Below, one piece after another: positions 55,534 to 64,000 of a stretch of 64,000 bases of DNA. The translations under genes and the position numbers were made by a program. How positions within the stretch are numbered: position 1 is the stretch's first letter; each line of letters opens with the position of its first letter. The stretch lies in NCBI GenBank assembly GCA_003008705.1, contig PDUO01000022.1, positions 272,549 to 336,548 of the forward strand, read 5' to 3'. The DNA is from Pezicula radicicola. Lineage: Eukaryota > Ascomycota > Leotiomycetes > Helotiales > Dermateaceae. The notes beneath the pieces are model-generated. The model was not told the origin of the DNA. It saw only the letters and a list, made by a program, of their open reading frames with translations, and did no database searches.

Positions 55534-58500
55534 CCATTAGCATGTATCGCGGTAGCATCATTGTAAGTAGCATCTGTATAAGACCCGGGGGAAGATCGGT
55601 GAGTTAAGACGTTTGTTCATTCTTGTCTGTGCCACCGCACGCAATAGTGAAGGCATCGTCAAGTCGATCTTCACTTTTATGGGACTGGCGGCTTGCAGTA
55701 GCACCGTGCGGTGTCTCAAGCAAATGTTTTTCGTTACAATAGAATCATACCATGGATGTTATTATTACTACATTCACTTCACTCTTGTTCCTTCCTCATC
55801 ACCATGAGTTTCTTCTTCAAGTCCTGGCAACAAGGCGCAAGATCTCAATGAAAAAAAGGTGTCCTCGAAAGGAGTGCAATCAAAAATTCCCCCGGCGAAG
55901 ACCCCGAAGGATATTCGACGATTCTTGACGCCCCGATGTGCAATGGAGGTCTCGTATCGTAGTCAAAGCGATTCATGAGCCGCCCGACTCCAAGAAGGTA
56001 AGTATGAAGAAGAAAAGGAAAAGAAGAGGAAGAAGTTGGGAGAAACGCGAGAATTTATACATTCTAGGAGATGCCAATTCGACGCTAGCTTTAGCGTAGC
56101 TAGCCCGAAAAGAGAATAGTTCCGCACGGAGTTCAGGTGACTATGTTTGCTCAGTTTGACGCGAGGGTACGTGGTCTGAGCTTCCGCGCTAACTAAGAAA
56201 AATCTGTACAAAAGGCCGCACGATCCCTTGAATCCTTCTTTTCTTCTTCATCATCAGTAGAGGTTATAATTAATACTTATAACATTTTACACGGCTGCTC
56301 CACTACGGTGGCTTGCTGAGGGTTATTCAGTCGCAAGACAACATGGTTCTCCCTCCGTTCCCGGCATCCAAGATCGAAGGCCTCCGTTTTTTCTATCAGC
56401 GGTTAACGACGACTCGATCTGAGGTTAATCACTGTGGGATGGTTGCTACATATCATGTTCTGATTGCTGCTTTTATTTTGAAGTGTTTGCTTGTGACGAG
56501 ACCGTTGCGACTGGCCTCCTTGACTATGACTTGATGCGCACCTCCGCTGAGATCTGTACATCGTTCTCCGCAGGCTGACGCGCCATCGTTTCTGCAGTCT
56601 CAGTGAGAAAACGATGCGCTGAGCACCATTGCGAGACTCTCATTCTGGTCGATCCTGTCGCAACAAATTGACGCAATAGTTATCATGCCCAATTGTGCAG
56701 AAAGAGGTCGCGATGAAATGAATTCAACCCTGTTTTTGTGTGTCGTGAAATGCTGCTCTGACAATGGCACGATGTCTCAATATCTGAGCTCTTCATAGCT
56801 TTAACGAGGTACTACACTGTACAAGTACACTGGCATTTTGGCGCATACTAATAGCTCTTCAATCATGTCTGATACCTGTTGAATTTTTGCAACCAGGCCT
56901 TATGCACGCAATATCTCTTCAGTCGCAGAGGTCGCCATCTTCCACAATGTCGCTTCTGCCCTTGTTCATCCATAGTCTATAAATTTAATACAAAATTCAA
57001 AGTATATTTGTATCTCTTATGTGTCTTCAAGATCGAGTTGAACTGGGAGCTCTATCATAAATCTCCCTGCCAAATCACCTACAATACAGATCGTACAGGC
57101 GACTCCTCCATGTGTTCCTTCATGCCAACCTCTCAAAGAACTGCTTGATCGCGTTTGGTCAAGGAGGAGAAGAGACAAGAAGAGAAGATGAAGGCACTAA
57201 TGGCATGGCATGGAACAAGCTTCTCTCGACGTCGCCAGTCGACTCCTAATATAAGCTTAGTTCTACAAGTTGACAGATTTGTTGTCATATAAATTGCTCT
57301 TGTCAATCTTGTTTAAGTGAATCTTGAAACAGTATTAGTGGCGTACTTGTATAAGTCTGCTTAGCCCTCTTGTCGGATCTCCGCGCTTTTCTCATGAAGA
57401 AGTTAGTAGATATCAAACTGTGAAAAAAATATGAAATCTCATCTCCATCCATCCATCCATTCATTCTCTCCCTTCAGAGTTTAGAACTTGCCCTGGGCTC
57501 CCCATCGACAATAGAACTTTTTAGGAGAATGAGTTTATCGGGGATTTTGTACATTACTCACTGTTGAAGCCACTCGTCGTTTCGACAATTTGTCTAAACT
57601 GCAGGTAGCTCGACTTAATAGGGTACTGCCTCTTAGATATTTCCTTATAGTTACCTCTGATGTCCAACATGTGCTTTTACAAAAAGTCCGCAAATGTTGT
57701 AAACATCTTCACCACCATGAATCATTCTCTCTCTATATTCTTTTAATGATATCTCAGGGACGTCAAGGATTAGGAGTATGCTAGATACAACCAGAGTGGT
57801 AATAGACATGTTTACATCCGTTTCTAGTGTTGCGCTGATGCTAGTGATAGGATAATCGAGTTCCACTCCACTTCATGTACTTAGTATTTACTGGTCAACT
57901 CTAAATGCAAACATAACTCCACAATTGAACTTTTAGCTTGGCTTTGTTTTTGTTTGGCAAAAGAGAGTGATTTTCAAGTAAATTGGTCTTGTTATTTCAT
58001 TCCAAGTTTTCCAATCACTGAGTAGGTTAGAACTTGGTTTGGTACTGATTAGGACTAAGTTCTGGGATAGAGTACCAAAGAAAAAATGACTCCTATCTAA
58101 TGGTCGGTATTTGGACGATTACCTACCAATCCTTTTCTCAATCAAGTTTAATTCTGAAATAAAAGACTTTTGGTATTGAAATATCCTCGGATCACATTCC
58201 TTTCTTACTTGATTTTTCTCGCCTCTGTTTTCTAAGCAAAATTTCCTTTTTTGTTTTTGACTTCCTGTACTGTACTTGCTTTCAAACCCCTCTCCAATCT
58301 AAAACTTTTCTAGCTTAAGACAATGAATGGTTCTAGCAGGGGTTTTTAAAAAAAAAAAAATATGCCTCTCATAACGCAAGAGAGATCTCAGGGGATTGGT
58401 TCTGCGATGCAGTCAACAATAAATGGTATACTGTATGTATAGCAGCAAACTACACTTTACAACCCTTAACCTAAAGTCCTACGTCCTAAAATATCAAAGA

Positions 58501-59029
58501 GAAGAACACAGAGTGAAACTTCTTGAGAACGAATAGAGTCGTTCATTGTTATATAGTACATTGTTGTTAATGTTTTGTAGCTTTTAAAATTGAAAAGTAA
58601 ATTGTTAATCTGTAGCTCCATTTCTTTCTTTTACAATAAGTATCCTAATAAATTTACACAGGCTTAGCTTAGCGTGACTACCTTGTCACTGTTTGGTATC
58701 ACTCTGCTAGCAATACTTTATCGCACAGCATTTTTCAACTCAAATGTAGTAGCGCTGTTGAAGTTTGTCAAAAATTAACAGAACTAATCCAAATTGTTCT
58801 TTTCATGCTCTTATCCACTATACAAATTTCTGTTATCAACTGCTCCGAGCCCAATGGATCCCTCTTAGCTAACACCACGAGTACAAGCTCCAAAAGCCTT
58901 AAGTACAAGACTAGTAGGAACGAATTCCTATAGCTCATAATAACCGAACTCAAGCGAGAAAACTACCAAAAAGCAAACAACTCCCAAATGTCATAACTCA
59001 ACTTGCCCAAAAAAGAACCCCGCCCTCTC
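55534..59029. other. 3.5-kb gene-poor region
   Basis: Short ORFs (55963..56211 minus; 56313..56534, 56879..57148 and 57590..57784 plus) lack family character. A CATC short tandem run lies near 57446-57466. A palindromic word around GCTAGC occurs near 56085-56105. Nothing else is supported. Confidence 0.35.
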
Positions 59030-59038
59030 AAAAAAAAA
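59030..59038 (-). terminator. T-run on the minus strand after the tRNA-like locus
   Basis: Nine consecutive A on the plus strand are nine T on the minus strand, nine bases after the 3' end of the tRNA-like sequence. This is the form of a polymerase III terminator. Confidence 0.6.
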
Positions 59039-59046
59039 GATATTTG

Positions 59047-59201
59047 TGATCGTTACAGGACTTGAACCTGTTACCTCAGCCTTCGGCCGGCCAGGGATCG
59101 AACCTGACATCTCCACGCCCCCGTTTCTTGAAACCTTGGTGGTGGTATACTTTCCGTTATACTACGGACTTGACTGCGCTCTACCAATGAGCTAAACGAC
59201 C
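59047..59201 (-). tRNA. Composite tRNA-like locus: one tRNA interrupted by a second tRNA-like sequence
   Basis: On the minus strand the outer ends form a tRNA. Acceptor GGTCGTT (59201-59195) pairs with AACGATC plus discriminator A (59053-59047), D-arm GCTC-ATTGGTA-GAGC, anticodon stem CAGTC with GGCTG, and T-arm ACAGG-TTCAAGT-CCTGT. Between the two halves of the anticodon stem lie about 80 nt instead of a 7-nt loop. This insert carries its own D-arm-like GTAT-AACGGAAAGT-ATAC and a T-arm TCAGG-TTCGATC-CCTGG, but no good acceptor stem. The expected U at position 33 of the outer tRNA is missing. It may be a tRNA with a tRNA-derived intron, an insertion of one tRNA into another, or a decayed pair. 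Amino-acid identity cannot be assigned. Confidence 0.45.
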
Positions 59202-60944
59202 ATTTTGTTTTTTTTATGGTAGAGAGGTTAACTTGAATTATGTATGGGTGTTTGCTCTTAGAGATTTGTGGGCTAGTGGTGACGAAGGAACTTAGTGTCT
59301 TGTTGGGTTGGACTTAGTCAAGGCATAGGTATGTGTTCAGGTAAAACTAGTTGACTTTCGGTCGAAACTTGGGTGTGGTGACTTTTTGTAAATTACCTAA
59401 GTAAATGTTGTTACAGAAAAGATAGGGAGAGTATCTTGATACTTCTTTTTGTAGTAGAATAGATATGATCATAATAATGTAGTAGATCTCACTGTGTTGA
59501 ACGCTGAAGTGCGTCCTAGGAATGATAATGTAACCCTAGACCCTTTAAATTAGGCCCGTTGTGGTACTCTTGTTCCTTACAGAACACAACACCTCACGAT
59601 ACATACTGCTTCCAGTAGCCATTCAACAGACTCTATATATCCTATCAAATAGCTCTCGGACAAGTAACCAAAGACTCACCCACAAGGAAAAATGTAGGTG
59701 ACACTGCAAGACGTGCGAAATTAGCTCTCGAGGTATGTCAGCAAAGCTTGCGAGCTTCCTATTGCTCTTTTCATCACAACCACAGGACCACCAGGGGCAG
59801 TCACAAACGTCAATATCCTTATTACTTATTGAATCGCCGATTATATTGCAAGGTGGCAACAACTTAGAATTTACAGCTGTTTTGCCTCAGCTAAATATAT
59901 GGGATTGCATCATGGTCATCATCCTGGAGTCACATTTATACCAGACTATGATGACCTGGCAACACAAAGATCTATTTCATTCACGTACAATGCATAGATA
60001 TGATATATACCTTGTCTTTGATAAAGGTGAAATATCGGTCTTACACAGGATATCTTGTCGATGTTCGATTTCTAGAGACTGTCGACATGTTTCGATGCAT
60101 TCGCTAATAATAGAATTGGCTAAGAACAGAGTCTATCGTGGAGCTTCCACGGAAGAAAGAATACTAGTTTGGATTGGTATGCTTAAAGCTTGGCTAAAGG
60201 ATTTCGAAGCGTTCGAAAAGATAGCTGGCAGGAGAGAGATTGTGATCGATCAGGCCGGGGAGCTCAACTAGGCTATCCCATCATATATTCAAACATCGTC
60301 CCCTTAATTAGGAGCTGTCTTTAGATCTGAGAAGTAGAGATAGACAAGACAACGCTAACTCAAAACCAGGCAAGTCTGGTCACGCTTTGATTTAATTCCA
60401 TACTAATATTTTTAGTAGTTTGTGAGCTCAGGCTCCAATTTATACCTCCACCAACACCAAGGGCTCAAGATAATGATAGCTGAGACAAGATATTAAGGAA
60501 TATCAGACTATTGGGAATGCTAACGGGTAATGTGGGAAAGGAAATGATCTAAAATTGTATAGGTAAGTACAAACTCTCCTAACTCCACAGCAAAAGATCT
60601 CGCTTGACCCTATTCCAGAGAAAATCATATATCACATTCTTATGTGGCACTCAGAAAGAACTACATGTCAAATAACACGTATAAACTGCCTGGATTTTCA
60701 ATAATTATACTTCCCTTCGTTATCCTCTACATTCTTCACTTCTTGCAGTTGCACCTGTTCAAGTCACGTGTAAATAGATAAAACAACGTGACAGCAATGA
60801 TCAGAGATAAGGATAGCTCACTCTCAAAAGTATTACCTACAACAAACTACTTAAACAAAGTATAGCAACCTCCTCCTCCACCACCTGCACTAAATTTCTC
60901 TATAATATATCCATACATAAAAAGCCTACCAAAAAACAACGGAA
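59202..60944. other. Intergenic region with one doubtful ORF
   Basis: A plus-strand ORF at 59735..60271 (178 residues) ends with a helical-looking NRVYRGASTEERILVWIGML and a charged tail, but its N-terminal half looks random and no family is recognised. It may be the last exon of a decayed gene. No repeat seen. Confidence 0.3.
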
Positions 60945-61777
60945 ATGACTTCCTCAAACTCTGATCATCACCCGGTTCTGCCAGCTGACCTCGAAGCGAT
61001 CTTCACAGCGAATAAAGATTCACCACTAACACTTCTCGAAGGTTTCATGCCTGTTTTCTGCAACCACGTCAAAGCAGACAGGATCTTTCTACAGCCTAGG
61101 AACCCAGATACGCGAGTTTGTAAAGTGCTGCGTTGGAGGAGAAGTGAGGAGATTCCATGGTAGATCAACCATTTTTCATTAATACGTAGATGTTATTACA
61201 TTTCATCATTTTTAGGTTATTAAAAAGTTCCTAGGTCTGATATTTGGTGCTCTAGGCCAGCGATTCCAAATGAGGGGAAAGTAATTGATGGCTGGTTTGT
61301 AGAGGATAAGTGGGAGGTGGAGGATCCGTTATGGCGTGCCGCCTTACAAGTCAGAGTTTCCCTTCTCTAATATCACTCACAACTTCCACTGACTCTATAC
61401 ACTATAGCTCAAACCAAGGTCTCCCACCAAAATCTCTTAACTCACCCTAGGTCGCTAACGCATCTATCTAAAGTATCTATATCACATCGCTTTCACTCGC
61501 CGCATCTCAAGGGCTCCTAAACCTGGAGTTCGAAAACAAATACATGTTTCACACGGCGTTCATTCATGGACATGCTCATTGGCCTCCCATCTCGGATGAA
61601 GGAGTTGCGGAAAGAAGGTTTTACGGAAGTGTTCAACCGGCTGTTTTTGATGGTGATAGAGAGTGGACGGTTGAGGTTAAAGAATTAGTTGAGAAGTGTT
61701 TGATTAGGATAGCGCATGTTATGAAAATAGTTGGAGAGAGTGCTCCGGGGTTGGAGGAATTTGGCGTGGGTGTATAG
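60945..61777 (+). pseudogene. GAF-domain-like protein gene with an in-frame stop
   Basis: Resembles small stand-alone GAF-like proteins of fungi and cyanobacteria, which probably bind a small ligand; function unknown. Exon 1 (60945..61159) encodes PLTLLEGFMPVFCNHVKADR then IFLQPRNPDTRVCKVLRWRR. Exon 2 starts at 61256 and gives PAIPNEGKVIDGWFV and WEVEDPLWRAALQ, ending at 61349 before a GTCAGA donor. Exon 3 would start at 61451 with VANASI and later reads SLAASQGLLNLEFENKYMF, FHTAFIHGHAHWPP, RRFYGSVQPAVF and EFGVGV, as in the family. In between, at 61469-61471, the frame hits TAA. A 9-bp stretch there (AAGTATCTA) is an imperfect copy of its neighbour and carries part of the stop; without it the reading would continue as the family expects. 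No alternative splice in phase was found. It could be a real null allele or a base-calling error. Confidence 0.6.
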
Positions 61778-63615
61778 GACGAGATGATGTTGGGATTCTT
61801 GCTTGACGGATGGTATTACACGACTACTTTAGTAAACGACCAAGTTTCCTGAGGTTTGGAATACTGCATGCTTCAGTCATTTGAGGGAAATAGGTACCAA
61901 TGATTGATGTTCTGCATCTAGTCAACTCTTACACGCTCACCATCCTTGTTGACAGATTTCCGTACAATTTCTCATCAATAGGATCATTGTATTGAGCAAC
62001 TCATCTAATAAAATCTCTAGATGCGAGTCAAAACCTCTCGAATCCTGATATTGTGTGCATCGGTATCCAGGCAACTGATGTCCGCGCCAATATTTTCCAG
62101 TAACTACCCATTGTGGCTCCAATCCATCATTATTTTGGATGCCATTCACCAAATTGGTAATCTCAAGTGATGGGGTTCTCCAAGATTTTGGGCATCAGAA
62201 GTTAAGGAATTATCCATATGGTGCACTGGCACCAAAGGAAACACTATCTGTGTTGGTTTCTTTAAAGACAAGACTATAAAATCAAACTCAAAGGTTTATT
62301 CTGCGAAATATATTTTTGCGGCGCTCTACAGTGTTATTGCCGCGAACATCCTTGTTGCCAAATTTTTAAGAGCTCTACTCTTCTGTGTTTCGATTCGAAC
62401 TCCTTAGCGGTGATAAGGTATCTTCTTGTTGTTTGGTACAGATTTCTTCACAGATAGTGCCTACCGCTTTGTTCTTAGCTTTAGAGTAATAGCTGGTTGA
62501 AAGTTTCGAAAAGCTTGTGACTCTCTGAACTCCTTTTGGGTTGGTCTGATAATCCTACAAAACTTTAAGTTGACAATTGAAGTAATTAGAATGTGTAACA
62601 AAGATGTACAGTGTAGTATCGCTCAAGAACACCAATCTCCCAAATCGGGAACTTTATCTGAATCCCCAAGAATTACATCAGCACCCTCTAAGATACCAAT
62701 CAAAGGTATAAGTTGTAAGGCCATCGTCTGTCGATATACTGAAGTTCCACACCTCTGAGAGTGCTTCTTGAAGTAAAGCCCACTCAATCAATGCTTGTAT
62801 ACCAACTGCAGGACAATGGTTGGTGATGGAGAGACGGTTGTGTTGCAATCGGAAGGAAGAAAAAATTGGTGGTATTGATACAGGTCGGCCATAATGAAAG
62901 TTTACTCGAGTTTAGGAGAAATCGTAGATGAGAAGCGTTGAAACTGAGGTCTACAGCCGTCAGTGGAGCATAGCGCCAATAATCACTAAGGACACAACCA
63001 GTACAATTGAAACTAGGTGACGGAAAACCCTCCTTTCATGCTTTTTCCTCGTAAATGCAATTACCCACAGATTTCATTTCCAGAGTGCGGGTAGATCACT
63101 GACTTGAAAACTCTCGCAAACTGTGGGCGATCATGGAATTGGGCACTTGTATGCAATTTGGTGTTTTGAAGCCAAGACCGCCGATAATGTGTCTGATGCT
63201 GCTCCAAGTTCCGCACTGAAGAACGAAGGAGCGTGCCGAGCCGAGGTGTGGTAATGCGTCGCTTCCCTTCTCGGAAGGAAAGGAGGTTGTTGGCGTACAC
63301 CTAATAAAATACGGCAGATTGAGTTTAGCTCTCACTTGAAGACATTTCGACAGAGGTGTAAACACACACCGGTGCTACGTCAAGTGTGCGTGCCAGTTTT
63401 TGGTTAAAAAGTGATCGCGGGGGGTGGAAGTTTTGCCGGAGGAAGAAGGGAAGGAAGACATCCCATCCTCGCTGACGCAAGCAAAGGGAAAGCTGGAATA
63501 CTGTGAAGCAGTCCCTTCAAACTGATTTCCCGAATTCTATTGCGCTGTAGGTAGATACTATAAGGAATAGTCAATTCATTGAATTAATCCCACCCGCTCG
63601 CTCTCCTCTTCCTCT
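61778..63615. other. Intergenic region
   Basis: Short ORFs (62570..62758 plus; 63061..63365 minus) have no family character. No tRNA or repeat seen. Confidence 0.35.
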
Positions 63616-64000
63616 TCAAGGATGCATCAATCGCATCAATACATAAATTCTCTCCCTGAAATCCTCCAACCCTCTACCCCTAACGTGACCAACACAATGC
63701 TGAGGCATATGTAGTCTACTCCTGAATTCCCCTGCCGGCAAGAACTTGTAGCATCTGCAACAGTAGCAATAACTCGGACCAATCCAGCCTCTAATACGAC
63801 CCCATAACTGCTCATAGCGGTTGCCCTCTAAACCATTGGATGTTCGAAGGCTAATGGTCTTGTGTATCCTTTGGTGGATTATGTAGCAGATATTAATTGT
63901 CAGGCCGAGACATGCTGAGGAGATCGGGTCGAGGTTGTCGAAGATCATCTCGAGTAATTCATTGGGGAGATTCTCTAGGCACTTTTTCGCTGCATTGTTT
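63616..64000 (-). CDS. F-box-like protein, partial (runs off the right edge)
   Basis: The minus-strand frame is open from the window edge to the stop at 63616, so the true start lies beyond 64000. The first visible residues are KKCLENLPNELLEMIFDNL, followed by DPISSACLGLTINICYIIHQ. This has the F-box pattern LPxELLxxIFxxLDPxSxxCLGLT of the large fungal family of F-box-like proteins that are adaptors of SCF ubiquitin ligases. The part after it (YEQLWGRIRGWIGPSYCY, then a basic LPAGEFRSRLHM) resembles the short C-terminal half of that family, which often carries a Cys-rich FVT-like segment. Substrate unknown. An in-frame Met at 63948 exists but lies inside the F-box, so it is not the start. Confidence 0.6.
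   Translation of the reverse strand, partial: NNAAKKCLENLPNELLEMIFDNLDPISSACLGLTINICYIIHQRIHKTISLRTSNGLEGNRYEQLWGRIRGWIGPSYCYCCRCYKFLPAGEFRSRLHMPQHCVGHVRGRGLEDFRERIYVLMRLMHP

Noticed and set aside
57430..57475. CCATCCAT/CATTCATT short tandem run
   Set aside because: A simple microsatellite, common in fungal intergenic DNA; nothing ties it to a function.
1..64000. CRISPR array, phage or bacterial-type defence system
   Set aside because: No direct-repeat/spacer pattern and no such genes. The intron-rich eukaryotic gene structure argues against a prokaryotic source.

Overview
The window looks like nuclear DNA of a filamentous ascomycete, most likely a plant-associated Leotiomycete. That placement is inference from gene content and style. 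Genes carry short introns (about 45-90 nt) with GT..AG ends and CTAAC/CTGAC-like branch sites. Families include a fungal rhodopsin-domain (PTH11-like) membrane protein, an SSK1-type response regulator, a HAL/NPR-type kinase, an endopolygalacturonase and a CAP/PR-1 secreted protein. Intergenic DNA is AT-rich and holds small inverted-repeat elements. Exon models were built by hand from ORFs, splice sites and reading phase.

Layout. 0.5-1.4 kb (-): hypothetical protein with a duplicated helix. 3.1-4.5 kb (-): rhodopsin-domain membrane protein. 5.5-6.0 kb: two inverted-repeat elements side by side. 6.9-7.7 kb (-): eEF1A-lysine-methyltransferase-like enzyme. 9.4-12.0 kb: divergent pair of a complex I subunit (NDUFA8/20.8 kDa, -) and a nucleoporin of the Nup54/Nup57 family (+). 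12.5-15.8 kb (+): GNAT acetyltransferase and a seven-exon FAD monooxygenase. 16.2-18.3 kb (-): mitochondrial ACSF2-like acyl-CoA synthetase. 19.5-21.0 kb (+): disordered hypothetical protein. 21.5-23.8 kb (-): an MFS sugar-transporter pseudogene with several independent lesions. 23.8-29.0 kb: about 5.2 kb without a convincing gene. 29.0-30.1 kb (+): secreted CAP protein. 31.5-34.0 kb (+): SPATA20/DUF255 protein. 35.6-38.0 kb (-): SSK1-like regulator. 39.4-40.5 kb (-): hypothetical nuclear-type protein. 41.7-44.1 kb (+): dienelactone hydrolase and a protein resembling the C-terminal tail of fungal sterol-glucosyltransferase-like proteins. 45.5 kb (+): tRNA-Thr(AGU). 46.4-48.6 kb (-): HAL-type kinase. 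50.5-52.2 kb (-): GH28 endopolygalacturonase with an extra Cys-rich module. 53.6-64 kb: accessory-looking DNA with a TA-flanked inverted-repeat element, a decayed multi-exon gene, a composite tRNA-like locus, a GAF-like gene broken by a small insertion, and the 3' part of an F-box-like gene leaving the right edge.

The intact genes are mostly unrelated housekeeping and signalling genes. No biosynthetic cluster, CRISPR or phage-like system is visible. SSK1-like regulator and HAL-type kinase both belong to families used in osmotic/ion stress, but they are about 8 kb apart and nothing in the sequence links them. The most unusual signals are the inverted-repeat elements sharing an 18-bp internal motif, the nested tRNA-like locus, the clear pseudogenes, two GC-AG introns, and the modular polygalacturonase.
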